The notes under the pieces: generated by a model
The model's input: the letters and a program-made list of their open reading frames with translations, nothing else
Databases searched by the model: none
What the model was told of the DNA's origin: nothing
Translations under genes and position numbers: made by a program
Source of the DNA: Streptomyces blattellae
GTDB lineage: Bacteria > Actinomycetota > Actinomycetes > Streptomycetales > Streptomycetaceae
Reading direction: 5' to 3'
Length of the DNA: 50,834 nt
NCBI RefSeq assembly: GCF_009709555.1
Contig: NZ_WJBG01000162.1
Location: forward strand, 1 to 50,834
In this document: positions 7,955 through 15,813 of the stretch, in pieces
Numbering within the stretch: position 1 is the stretch's first letter
Layout: every line of letters starts with the position of its first letter

Positions 7955-8566
7955 ATGGGTGTGGCTGGCGAACCGAACGCGAAGCAATGCAGGAAATGCC
8001 AGCGAGACCTGCCTCTTGCGGCCTTCGCGCGGGATAAGAATCGGAGAGACGGCCTCCAGGTGCACTGTCGGGGGTGCGTGGCGGGGTACAGCGCTGCGCA
8101 CTACCGGCGTCGCCGGGAAGCGCTCGGAAAGCCGGTCCGCGAGAAGGTGGATGTTCCGGCCGGTCACAAGCTCTGCCGGTCGTGCGGAGAGATCAAGCCG
8201 CACAGCGAGTGGCATCGCAACGCCACCGCCTCGGACGGCCTTGCGACGTGTTGCAGAACGTGCAAGGCGGACAGAGGAAGGCAGGGGCACCTGAAGCGCC
8301 AGTACGGCCTTACGGTGACTGAGTGTGACGAGATGATCGCCTCTCAAATGGGGCTCTGTGTGATCTGCCTGAAAGCTCCGGCCGTACATGTGGATCACTG
8401 CCACGAGACGGGTAGGGTCCGTGGCGTACTGTGCTTCAACTGCAATTCGGCCATCGGCAAGTTGGGAGACGATCCCGACGCTGTTCGTCGGGCTGCCGCT
8501 TACTTGGAAGGATCCTCGTGGAAGCCAACACTCGTAGCACCGGGCGTCTACCAGCTGCCTTCCTGA
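7955..8566 (+). CDS. Endonuclease VII-like HNH-family protein between pup and prcB
   Basis: Predicted zinc-binding nuclease of 203 residues related to phage recombination endonuclease VII. Two tandem N-terminal zinc fingers of similar design (CRKC...CRGC, about 10-41, and CRSC...CRTC, about 71-103) precede the endoVII core CVICLKAPAVHVDHCHETG with the CFNCN knuckle (about 132-170). The catalytic Asp-His region (VDHCHETG) is intact. It lies 43 bp after pup, and prcB starts inside its 3' end, so it is co-transcribed with the proteasome. Codon use is unlike the neighbours (AGG, AGA, AAT, CTT appear), hinting at transfer. Its role, in DNA repair or otherwise, is unknown. Confidence 0.85.
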   Translation: MGVAGEPNAKQCRKCQRDLPLAAFARDKNRRDGLQVHCRGCVAGYSAAHYRRRREALGKPVREKVDVPAGHKLCRSCGEIKPHSEWHRNATASDGLATCCRTCKADRGRQGHLKRQYGLTVTECDEMIASQMGLCVICLKAPAVHVDHCHETGRVRGVLCFNCNSAIGKLGDDPDAVRRAAAYLEGSSWKPTLVAPGVYQLPS

Positions 8567-9363
8567 CGCCTGGGTCGTCGTCCTTCATGGACTTTCTGTC
8601 CGAGCATCAGCCGGAGACCCTGCCCGGCAACCGGCAGCTGCCTCCCACTCAGGGGGTGATCGAGGCGCCGCACGGCACGACCATCGTCGGTGTCACGTTC
8701 CCGGGGGGCGTCGTGCTCGCCGGTGACCGTCGGGCCACCATGGGTAACGTGATCGCGCAGCGGGACATCGAGAAGGTGTTCCCGGCCGACGAGTACTCGG
8801 CGGTCGGTATCGCCGGTACGGCGGGCCTCGCCGTCGAGATGGTCAAGCTGTTCCAGTTGGAGCTGGAGCATTTCGAGAAGGTCGAGGGCGCGCAGCTCTC
8901 CCTGGAGGGCAAGGCGAATCGTCTGTCGACGATGATCCGGTCGAATCTCGGTATGGCGATGCAGGGTCTGGCTGTCGTGCCGCTCTTCGCCGGCTATGAC
9001 GTGGATCGTGAGAGGGGGCGGATCTTCTCGTACGACGTCACGGGTGGCCGTTCCGAGGAGCATGGGTTCGCCGCGACGGGTTCGGGTTCGATTTTTGCGC
9101 GCGGTGCGATGAAGAAGCTCTTCCGGGATGATCTGACCGAGGCCGATGCGACGACGCTGGTCGTGCAGGCTTTGTATGACGCGGCTGATGACGACTCGGC
9201 GACCGGTGGTCCCGATGTCGCGCGCCGGATCTACCCGATCGTCACCGTGATCACCGAGGACGGTTTCCGTCGGCTGACGGAGGAGGAGTCCTCCGAGATC
9301 GCCCGCTCGATTCTGGAGCGGCGTCTGGAGCAGCCGGACGGCCCGCGGGCTGCGCTGCTGTAG
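8518..9363 (+). CDS. prcB: 20S proteasome beta subunit PrcB
   Basis: Catalytic subunit of the 20S core; two heptameric beta rings form the proteolytic chamber. From GTG 8518 (AAGGA just upstream) it has 281 residues, the usual Streptomyces length. The first 53 residues are the propeptide (MEANTRSTGRLPAAFLTPG...). Autocleavage before Thr54 in EAPHGTTIVGVTFPGG exposes the N-terminal threonine nucleophile. The GDRRATMG motif with Asp and the downstream Lys-containing AQRDIEKVF segment complete the active site. The start lies 49 bp inside the endonuclease VII gene, suggesting translational coupling. The earlier in-frame start at 8431 lies within that gene and lacks support. Confidence 0.97.
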   Translation: MEANTRSTGRLPAAFLTPGSSSFMDFLSEHQPETLPGNRQLPPTQGVIEAPHGTTIVGVTFPGGVVLAGDRRATMGNVIAQRDIEKVFPADEYSAVGIAGTAGLAVEMVKLFQLELEHFEKVEGAQLSLEGKANRLSTMIRSNLGMAMQGLAVVPLFAGYDVDRERGRIFSYDVTGGRSEEHGFAATGSGSIFARGAMKKLFRDDLTEADATTLVVQALYDAADDDSATGGPDVARRIYPIVTVITEDGFRRLTEEESSEIARSILERRLEQPDGPRAALL

Positions 9364-9421
9364 GCGGCGGCTGTTGTTGCAGGGTGATCCAGTGACTTCG
9401 ACAGAAAGGGATGGGTAGCCG

Positions 9422-10192
9422 GTGTCGACGCCGTTTTATGTCTCACCTCAGCAGGCGATGACCGATCGTGCGGAGTTCGCCCGGAAGGGTATCGCGCGTG
9501 GTCGCAGCCTGGTCGTGTTGCAGTATGCCGATGGCATCGTGTTCATCGGGGAGAATCCGTCCCGTGCGCTGCACAAGTTCAGCGAGATCTATGACCGGAT
9601 CGGTTTCGCGGCGGCCGGTAAGTACAACGAGTACGAGAACTTGCGGATCGCTGGTGTCCGGTATGCCGATCTTCGTGGTTACACCTATGACCGTGATGAC
9701 GTGACTGCTCGTGGTCTGGCGAACGTGTACGCGCAGACGCTGGGCATGATCTTCTCCAGTGCGGCTGAGAAGCCGTATGAGGTGGAGTTGGTTGTGGCCG
9801 AGGTGGGTGAGACGCCGGAGGGTGATCAGATTTACCGGTTGCCGCACGACGGTTCGATCGTTGACGAGCATGGTTCGGTCGCGGTGGGCGGTAATGCGGA
9901 GCAGATCAGCAGTTATCTGGATCAGCGTCATCAGGACGGTATGAGTCTGGCGGAGGCGCTGAAGCTGGCTGTGCAGGCGTTGTCGCGGGACACCAACGGC
10001 ACGCAGCGGGAGATTCCGGCGGAGCGGCTGGAGGTTGCGGTGCTGGACCGTACGCGGCCGCAGGTGCGGAAGTTCAGGCGTATCACGGGCCGGCAGTTGG
10101 CCCGGCTGCTGGAGGCGGATGGGGCTGCGACCGCGGCTGAGGCCGAGGCGGATGCCGAGGCGGATGCCGAGGGTTCCGGCGACGAGGAGTAG
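9422..10192 (+). CDS. prcA: 20S proteasome alpha subunit PrcA
   Basis: Structural subunit forming the outer heptameric rings that gate the core and bind the C-terminal tail of Arc. It has 256 residues from GTG 9422 (AAAGGGATGGG upstream). N-terminal STPFYVSPQQAMTDRAEFARKGIARGRSLVVL and internal GEIYDRIGFAAAGKYNEYENLR-like segments are characteristic. The N-terminus lacks a propeptide and is non-catalytic. The C-terminus is an acidic tail (about 238-256) built from short Glu/Ala/Asp repeats, encoded by duplicated 12-bp units. It follows prcB by 58 bp in the same operon and ends at a hairpin shared with the convergent LacI gene. Confidence 0.97.
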   Translation: MSTPFYVSPQQAMTDRAEFARKGIARGRSLVVLQYADGIVFIGENPSRALHKFSEIYDRIGFAAAGKYNEYENLRIAGVRYADLRGYTYDRDDVTARGLANVYAQTLGMIFSSAAEKPYEVELVVAEVGETPEGDQIYRLPHDGSIVDEHGSVAVGGNAEQISSYLDQRHQDGMSLAEALKLAVQALSRDTNGTQREIPAERLEVAVLDRTRPQVRKFRRITGRQLARLLEADGAATAAEAEADAEADAEGSGDEE

Positions 10193-10218
10193 TGCGGCGG
10201 TCGTTCCGCTGCGCCTTG

Positions 10219-10253
10219 TGTGCCCCGTGCCGCGTTCGTGCGGACGGGGCACA
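10219..10253. terminator. Bidirectional terminator between prcA and the LacI gene
   Basis: TGTGCCCCGT (10219-10228) pairs with ACGGGGCACA (10244-10253); within the loop CCGC and GCGG extend the stem. It is the only structure in the 67-bp gap between convergent genes. Confidence 0.8.
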
Positions 10254-10259
10254 GGCGTG

Positions 10260-11327
10260 TCAGGGGGCGCTGGGCGGGGCTGTGGAGCCTCGTACGACGA
10301 GTTGGACGGGGATGTCCCCTCGGTCCGGTGTGCGGCCGTCGAGGACTGCCAGGAGTGCTTGCATGCCGCGTTCGCCGAAGAGTTCGGCGTCCAGGCGTAC
10401 GGTCGTCAGTTCGGGGTCGATGGCGGTGGCGAGGACGAGGTCGTCGAGGCCGGTGATGGAGATGTCGTCGGGGATGCGCAGGCCGAGGCGGCGTACGGCT
10501 TTGTAGGCGCCGGCGGCGAGTTTGTCGTCGTCGCAGACCAGGGCGGTGGGCCTGGGTCTGCCGGGGGTGGTGAGGGCGGTCTCGGTGGCGGTGCGGGCGT
10601 CGTCGATGGAGAGGGGGGCGTGGGTGACGTGCAGGGATGTGCCGGGGGTGGCGCCGATCCTGGCCGGCAGTTCGCGTGCGCGTACCTCGAAGGTCCAGGA
10701 GGGGATGTCTGCCGCGAGGTGGAGGAAGCGGCGGTGGCCGAGGCCGAGGAGGTGTTCGGCGACTTGGCGGACGCCGTCGGCGATGTCGAGGTTGACGGTG
10801 GCGGCGCCGAGGCTGCCTGTGGGGTCGCTGTCGAGCATGACGAGGGGTAGTCGGTCGCCCCGGATGGCGGTGAGGGCGTCGGCGGCCATGGAGGAGGCGA
10901 TGACGCCGTCGAGGGCGGCTTGGGCGGAGGCGAAGGGGTCGGGGATGGGGGCGGCCCGCAAGGGCCTTCCTTCGAGGGTGGGGGAGGGGCGGGCGGGGCC
11001 GATGCCTTCGGGGGAGGGGTAGAGGACGACGCCGAAGCCGTGTTGGGCGGCGATGCGGGCTGCTCCGGTGTAGACGCCGGCGAAGAATTCGGTGGTCAGT
11101 GCGGGGACCACGAGCAGGACGGTGCGGGTGTGGCCGAGGCGGAGGTTGCGGGCGGCGAGGTTGGGGCGGTAGTCGAGGTCGCGTGCGGCTTGTCGTACGC
11201 GCTCGGCGGTGGTTTCCGAGACTCGGCCGCGCCATTTGTCGCCGAGGACGAGGGAGACCGCGGCCTGGGAGACTCCGGCGGCCTGGGCGACGTCACGGCT
11301 GGTGGGGCGGGTGCTGCCTTGTGCCAC
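10260..11327 (-). CDS. LacI-family transcriptional regulator
   Basis: Predicted DNA-binding repressor of 355 residues. The N-terminal LacI helix-turn-helix and hinge (TSRDVAQAAGVSQAAVSLVLGDK..., about 9-58) are followed by a periplasmic-binding-protein-like effector domain (about 68-345). It begins with GTG 11327. It is divergent from the MFS transporter at 11443, and the gap holds a perfect inverted repeat that is the obvious operator. The ligand is unknown; LacI proteins usually bind sugars or nucleosides. It lies inside the proteasome cluster but nothing in it points to a proteolysis role. Confidence 0.92.
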   Translation of the reverse strand: MAQGSTRPTSRDVAQAAGVSQAAVSLVLGDKWRGRVSETTAERVRQAARDLDYRPNLAARNLRLGHTRTVLLVVPALTTEFFAGVYTGAARIAAQHGFGVVLYPSPEGIGPARPSPTLEGRPLRAAPIPDPFASAQAALDGVIASSMAADALTAIRGDRLPLVMLDSDPTGSLGAATVNLDIADGVRQVAEHLLGLGHRRFLHLAADIPSWTFEVRARELPARIGATPGTSLHVTHAPLSIDDARTATETALTTPGRPRPTALVCDDDKLAAGAYKAVRRLGLRIPDDISITGLDDLVLATAIDPELTTVRLDAELFGERGMQALLAVLDGRTPDRGDIPVQLVVRGSTAPPSAP

Positions 11328-11372
11328 CGTGCGACCTGCTCTTTCGTCTGGACTGGTGGACAGCGTTCATGG

Positions 11373-11399
11373 TACGTATAACGGAGCGCGTTATACGTA
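11373..11399. promoter_or_regulatory. Probable operator of the LacI-family regulator
   Basis: TACGTATAACG (11373-11383) and CGTTATACGTA (11389-11399) form a perfect 11-bp inverted repeat with a 5-base centre. It lies between the divergent regulator and MFS genes, 46 bp from the former start and 44 bp from the latter. The AT-rich arms stand out against the surrounding GC-rich DNA. Confidence 0.8.
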
Positions 11400-11442
11400 A
11401 AACTTCGTTGAGGTCGGCGGGCGGAAGGGCGGGGACGGGGCC

Positions 11443-12696
11443 GTGGGATATCTGGAGATCCTCAGGGCGAGGCACGCCACCCGGCTGCTCGTGGGCACGC
11501 TGGTGGGCCGGCTGCCGAACGCGACCTCCGCGATCGCGATCGTGCTGTTCGTGCGGGCTGAGGGCGGTACGTACAGTCTCGCGGGGGCGCTGGCGGCCGT
11601 GTACGGGGTCGCGAACGCCGTGGGGCAGCCGGTGCTGGGGCGGCTGGTGGACCTCTACGGGCAGCCGCGCATACAGCTGCCGGCCGCGGTGCTGTCGGCG
11701 CTGGCGATGGCGGTGTTCGCGTTCACGGGCACCGATCCGCTGCCGTCGGCTTATGCGGCGGTGGCGGCTGCCGGGCTCTTCACGCCGCCGCTGGAGGGCG
11801 GTCTGCGGGCGTTGTGGCCGAGTGTCCTCCGTAAGGAGGGCCAGGTGCACACGGCGTATGCCATGGACGCGGTGGCTCAGGAAGTCATGTTCACTGTGGG
11901 GCCGTTGCTGGTGACCGTGTGCGTGTCGCTCTGGTCGGCGCAGGCCGCGCTGCTGGTGCTGAACGTCGTCGGGGTCCTCGGCGCTCTTTCCGTGGTCGTG
12001 TCGCCGCCTTCGCGCGCGTGGCGTTCGGCGCCGCGTGAGGCGCACTGGCTGGGTGCGTTGCGTTCGCCGGGACTGCTGGCGTTGCTGGGTGCGTTCCTGT
12101 TCGTCGGTATCGCGCTGGGTTCCATCACGGTGGCGGCGGTGTCGTACGCGGACGACAACGGCGGTGACGCTGTGTACGGCTGGCTGATGGCGGGGCTGGG
12201 GCTGGGCGCGCTGGTCGGTGGCACCGTGTACGGGGCGCGGCAGTGGACGGGTGAGCCGGCGCGGCGGCTGTGTGGGCTGGTGGCCCTTCTGGCGGTGTGT
12301 TATCTGCCGTTGATGTTCCTGCCGGGCCCGGTGGCCATGACGTTGCTCAGCGTGTTGTCCGGGGTGTTCCTGGCGCCGTGTATCGCGTGTGCGTTCGTGC
12401 TGGTGGACCGGCATGCGCCGAGGGGGACGGTCACGGAGGCGTTCTCGTGGCTTGTGACGACGTTCACGGTGGGGGCGTCGGTGGGAACGGGCCTCACGGG
12501 GCCGGTCGTCGAGGGTGGTGGGGCGCTGTGGGGCTTCGCGGTGCCGGGTGTCGCGGGTGGGGTGTCGTTGCTGGTTGTGCTGGTCACTGTGGGGGCGCTG
12601 GCGGCCCCCGGTGGGCGGGCCGTGGTGGCGGCCGTATCGGAAAATGATCCAAACCGTGTGGTCGAACCTCGTTTCAGCTCAGGGGATCGGGCGTAA
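11443..12696 (+). CDS. MFS transporter
   Basis: Predicted inner-membrane transporter of 417 residues with about 12 hydrophobic segments in two halves. The motif-A-like loop after helix 2 is visible (GQPVLGRLVDLYGQPR, about 61-77). GTG 11443 is chosen because the first helix follows directly and GGAAGGG-type purines precede it. It is divergent from the LacI regulator and shares its operator. Its stop codon overlaps the -10 box of pafA. The substrate cannot be told from sequence; the family includes drug exporters and sugar exporters. Confidence 0.88.
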   Translation: MGYLEILRARHATRLLVGTLVGRLPNATSAIAIVLFVRAEGGTYSLAGALAAVYGVANAVGQPVLGRLVDLYGQPRIQLPAAVLSALAMAVFAFTGTDPLPSAYAAVAAAGLFTPPLEGGLRALWPSVLRKEGQVHTAYAMDAVAQEVMFTVGPLLVTVCVSLWSAQAALLVLNVVGVLGALSVVVSPPSRAWRSAPREAHWLGALRSPGLLALLGAFLFVGIALGSITVAAVSYADDNGGDAVYGWLMAGLGLGALVGGTVYGARQWTGEPARRLCGLVALLAVCYLPLMFLPGPVAMTLLSVLSGVFLAPCIACAFVLVDRHAPRGTVTEAFSWLVTTFTVGASVGTGLTGPVVEGGGALWGFAVPGVAGGVSLLVVLVTVGALAAPGGRAVVAAVSENDPNRVVEPRFSSGDRA

Positions 12697-12699
12697 TGT
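12694..12699 (+). promoter_or_regulatory. -10 box (TAATGT) for leaderless pafA
   Basis: TAATGT overlaps the TAA stop of the MFS gene and ends 6 bases before the pafA ATG at 12706. No ribosome site lies at normal distance (AGGGGAT is about 20 bases away). TTTCAG at 12672-12677 is a possible -35 with a 16-base spacer. Confidence 0.55.
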
Positions 12700-12705
12700 T
12701 CACTC

Positions 12706-14067
12706 ATGGACCGCCGCATTTTCGGGCTGGAGAACGAGTACGGCGTCACGTGCACGTTCAGGGGACAGCGCCGCCTGTCGCCTGACGAGGTGGCGCGGTA
12801 CCTCTTCCGCCGTGTCGTGTCATGGGGCCGCAGCAGCAATGTCTTTCTGCGAAACGGCGCCCGCCTCTATCTCGACGTGGGCTCACATCCGGAATACGCG
12901 ACACCCGAATGTGACAACGTGACCGAACTGGTCACCCACGACAAGGCCGGCGAGCGCATTCTCGAAGGACTCCTGGTGGACGCCGAACGACGCCTGCACG
13001 AGGAAGGAATCGCGGGCGACGTCTACCTCTTCAAGAACAACACCGACTCGGCGGGCAACTCCTACGGCTGCCACGAGAACTATCTGGTGGCGCGGCACGG
13101 GGAGTTCTCCCGACTCGCGGACATTCTCATTCCGTTCCTTGTCACCCGCCAGTTGCTGTGCGGTGCGGGCAAGGTGTTGCAGACCCCGCGTGGCGCCGTG
13201 TATTGCGTCAGCCAGCGGGCCGAGCACATCTGGGAGGGCGTCTCCTCGGCGACGACGCGTTCCCGGCCCATCATCAACACGCGCGACGAACCGCACGCGG
13301 ACGCCGAGCGCTATCGCCGCCTGCATGTCATCGTGGGCGACTCGAACATGTCCGAGACGACCATGCTGCTGAAGGTCGGCGCGACCGATCTGGTGCTGCG
13401 CATGATCGAGGCGGGCACGGTGATGCGGGACCTGACCCTGGAGAACCCGATCCGGGCGATCCGCGAGGTCAGCCATGACATCACGGGCCGGCGCAAGGTG
13501 CGTCTGGCCAGCGGCCGCGAGGCCTCGGCCCTGGAAGTGCAGCGCGAGTACTACGAGAAGGCCGTCGACTTCTGCGAGCGCCGCGGTATCCGTACCGGCA
13601 CCGTGGAGCAGGTGCTGGAGCTGTGGGGCCGCACCCTGGACGCGATCGAGGCCGAGGACCTCGACCGGATCGGCACCGAGATCGACTGGGTGATGAAGTA
13701 CAAGCTCATCGAGCGGTACCGGGCCAAGCACAACATGACCATGTCGCATCCGCGCGTGGCGCAGATAGACCTCGCCTACCACGACATCCATCGCAGGCGG
13801 GGTCTTTACTACCTGCTGGAGAAAAAGGGTCAAGCCGCCCGGATCTGCAATGACTTGAAGATCTTCGAGGGCAAGTCGGTTCCGCCGCAGACCACTCGGG
13901 CCCGGCTGCGTGGTGACTTCATCCGCAGGGCTCAGGAACAGCGCCGTGACTTCACGGTCGACTGGGTGCACCTGAAGCTCAATGACCAGGCACAGCGCAC
14001 GGTGTTGTGCAAGGACCCGTTCCGTTCCGTGGACGACCGGGTGGAGAAGCTCATCGCCGGAATGTGA
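12706..14067 (+). CDS. pafA: Pup--protein ligase PafA
   Basis: Attaches the C-terminal glutamate of deamidated Pup to substrate lysines using ATP, through a gamma-glutamyl phosphate. It has 453 residues and the glutamine-synthetase-like fold, homologous to Dop above. FGLENEYGV at 6-14 supplies metal-binding glutamates. RLYLDVGSHPEYATPE contains the conserved Asp57. NTRDEPHADAERYRRLHVI matches Dop. The Dop-loop insertion is absent, as expected for the ligase. ATG 12706 directly follows a -10 box, so the mRNA is probably leaderless. It is separated from prcA by the LacI/MFS pair, the layout seen in Streptomyces rather than in mycobacteria. Confidence 0.97.
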   Translation: MDRRIFGLENEYGVTCTFRGQRRLSPDEVARYLFRRVVSWGRSSNVFLRNGARLYLDVGSHPEYATPECDNVTELVTHDKAGERILEGLLVDAERRLHEEGIAGDVYLFKNNTDSAGNSYGCHENYLVARHGEFSRLADILIPFLVTRQLLCGAGKVLQTPRGAVYCVSQRAEHIWEGVSSATTRSRPIINTRDEPHADAERYRRLHVIVGDSNMSETTMLLKVGATDLVLRMIEAGTVMRDLTLENPIRAIREVSHDITGRRKVRLASGREASALEVQREYYEKAVDFCERRGIRTGTVEQVLELWGRTLDAIEAEDLDRIGTEIDWVMKYKLIERYRAKHNMTMSHPRVAQIDLAYHDIHRRRGLYYLLEKKGQAARICNDLKIFEGKSVPPQTTRARLRGDFIRRAQEQRRDFTVDWVHLKLNDQAQRTVLCKDPFRSVDDRVEKLIAGM

Positions 14068-14104
14068 GCATCGCGTTGCCGGCCGGATCGCCGGAACGCA
14101 ACAC

Positions 14105-14133
14105 GGGCGCCGTACGTTTGCCGTACGGCGCCC
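14105..14133 (+). terminator. Terminator after pafA
   Basis: GGGCGCCGTACG (14105-14116) and CGTACGGCGCCC (14122-14133), a perfect 12-bp stem with a 5-base loop, followed by TTCTC. It begins 37 bp after the pafA stop. Confidence 0.85.
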
Positions 14134-14144
14134 TTCTCACGCCG

Positions 14145-14150
14145 TAGAGT
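14145..14150 (+). promoter_or_regulatory. Candidate -10 (TAGAGT) for the FKBP lipoprotein gene
   Basis: TAGAGT lies just after the pafA terminator and about 47 bp before GTG 14197. The -35 is not clear. Confidence 0.4.
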
Positions 14151-14196
14151 TGCGCGCACTCCATCAAGAAGATCGACCGATTACGAGGCCCCCACT

Positions 14197-15198
14197 GTGC
14201 GCCGACGCTCACTGTTCATCGCTGTTCCCGCTGGACTGGTCACGCTCGCCGGATGTGGCGACGACGGCGGGTCCGACTCGGCTCAGGGCTCCGACAGCGC
14301 GTCGCCGTCGGCCTCGGCCGCGTCCTCGGCGCCGCCGCCGAAGATCGTCGACGGTCCGCTTCCGGCGATCACCGCGGGCGTGAAGTTCGACGAGAAGCCG
14401 ACCATCGCCAAAGGCAGCGGCGACCCGTCGAAGGACCTGGCGGTGAAGACGGTCATCGCGGGCAGCGGCAGCACCGTCGCGGAGAACGACTACGTGCAGG
14501 CCCACTACCTGGGCCAGGTCTGGGACACGGCGAAGGTCTTCGACAACTCCTACGACCGCAAGGTCCCGCTGGTCATCCAGCTCGCCCGTGGCAGCATCAT
14601 CGACGGCTGGCTGTACGCGCTGACGGGCAAAAAGGCCGGCAGCCGGGTCCAGATGGCCATCCCGCCGACGTGGGGGTATGGCACGCAGGGCAACGCGGAC
14701 GCGGGCATCAAGGGCACCGACACGCTGGTGTTCGTCGTCGATGTGCAGGCCACGTTCAACTCGAAGAGCTCCGCCAAGGGCAGCACGGTCGCGCAGGACG
14801 ACGTCGACCTGCCCAAGGTGGGTACCAACACCGACGGCAAGGCGCCCTCCATCGAGGTGCCCAAGTCCGACCCGCCGACGGAGCTGGTGGCGAACTACAT
14901 CATCGAGGGCGACGGTGCCGAGGTCGGCGCCGACGAGAGCGTGCTCGTGCAGTACAAGGGCGTGCTGTGGGACGGCAAGGAGTTCGACTCGTCGTACGGC
15001 CGTAACGCGCTCACGTCGTTCGGGCTGGAGCAGGTCGTCAAGGGCTGGGCGCAGGGCCTGACGGGCAAGAAGGTCGGCAGCCGCGTGCTGATCGTCATTC
15101 CGCCGGACCTGGGGTACGGCGACAACCCGCCGGCCGACAGCGGCATCGGGAAGGGCGCCACGCTGGTCTTCACCGTGGACATCCTGGCGAAGATGTAA
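14197..15198 (+). CDS. FKBP-type peptidyl-prolyl isomerase lipoprotein, two domains
   Basis: Extracytoplasmic proline isomerase of 333 residues that probably helps exported proteins fold. The N-terminus has a lipoprotein signal with lipobox LAGC (Cys20), then a Ser/Ala/Asp-rich linker. Two FKBP domains follow at about 90-185 and 243-333. Both have VxAHY/VLVQY, D-S-Y, the VIxGW-like helix entry (IIDGW, VVKGW) and the GYG and LVFxVD strands. Domain 2 is closer to consensus; the active aromatic residues of domain 1 are partly changed, so it may act as a holder. The gene follows pafA but has its own promoter candidate and is conserved in this position in Streptomyces. Confidence 0.93.
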   Translation: MRRRSLFIAVPAGLVTLAGCGDDGGSDSAQGSDSASPSASAASSAPPPKIVDGPLPAITAGVKFDEKPTIAKGSGDPSKDLAVKTVIAGSGSTVAENDYVQAHYLGQVWDTAKVFDNSYDRKVPLVIQLARGSIIDGWLYALTGKKAGSRVQMAIPPTWGYGTQGNADAGIKGTDTLVFVVDVQATFNSKSSAKGSTVAQDDVDLPKVGTNTDGKAPSIEVPKSDPPTELVANYIIEGDGAEVGADESVLVQYKGVLWDGKEFDSSYGRNALTSFGLEQVVKGWAQGLTGKKVGSRVLIVIPPDLGYGDNPPADSGIGKGATLVFTVDILAKM

Positions 15199-15313
15199 AG
15201 CGGCGGCCTGGGGATTCCGGGCACGGCGGGCCCCGCGCCCGCGCCTGCCCCGAGGCCGCCGGGATGAAAGACTGGCGGCGTTGCCATTTCCGTAGAACAC
15301 GCAGGAGCGAGAC

Positions 15314-15685
15314 GTGAGCATCGACAAGCCCGAGATCGACTTCCCGGGCGGCGAGCCCCCGGCGGACCTGGAGATCAAGGACATCTGGGAGGGCGACGGC
15401 GCCGTGGCGCAGGCGGGCCAGACCGTCACCGTGCACTACGTGGGCGTCGCCTTCAGCACCGGCGAGGAGTTCGACGCCAGCTGGAACCGTGGTACGCCCT
15501 TCCGTTTCCCGCTGGGTGGGGGCCGGGTCATCAAGGGCTGGGATCAGGGCGTGCAGGGTATGAAGGTCGGCGGCCGGCGCCAGCTGACCATCCCGGCTCA
15601 CCTCGCCTACGGCAACCAGAGCCCGACCCCGGCGATCAAGCCCGGGGAGACGCTGATCTTCGTGGTCGACCTGCTCGGGGTCTGA
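15314..15685 (+). CDS. Cytoplasmic FKBP-type peptidyl-prolyl isomerase
   Basis: Single-domain FKBP of 123 residues with no signal sequence. All classical landmarks are present: VTVHYVGVAF, EFDASW, FPLGGGRVIKGWDQGVQGMKVGGRRQLTIPAHLAYG and LIFVVDLLGV. Catalysis is cis-trans isomerisation of Xaa-Pro bonds; FK506-class compounds would be expected to bind. GTG 15314 follows GCAGGAGCGAG. It lies 115 bp after the lipoprotein paralogue and ends at a strong terminator, so the two probably arose by duplication and divergence of location. Confidence 0.96.
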   Translation: MSIDKPEIDFPGGEPPADLEIKDIWEGDGAVAQAGQTVTVHYVGVAFSTGEEFDASWNRGTPFRFPLGGGRVIKGWDQGVQGMKVGGRRQLTIPAHLAYGNQSPTPAIKPGETLIFVVDLLGV

Positions 15686-15712
15686 TCGGCGTACGACCAC
15701 ACCCGATCACCT

Positions 15713-15749
15713 GGGCCCATGCCTGTGCGGGCATGGGCCCTCGGCTTTT
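15713..15749 (+). terminator. Rho-independent terminator after the small FKBP gene
   Basis: GGGCCCATGCC (15713-15723) and GGCATGGGCCC (15730-15740), a perfect 11-bp stem with a 6-base loop, with TTTT at 15746-15749. Confidence 0.88.
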
Positions 15750-15813
15750 GCCGCGCCACCGCTGGGCGGTACGGTCGTCGTTCGTAAGCACCATAGGGAG
15801 GCGAAGGGCGTCG

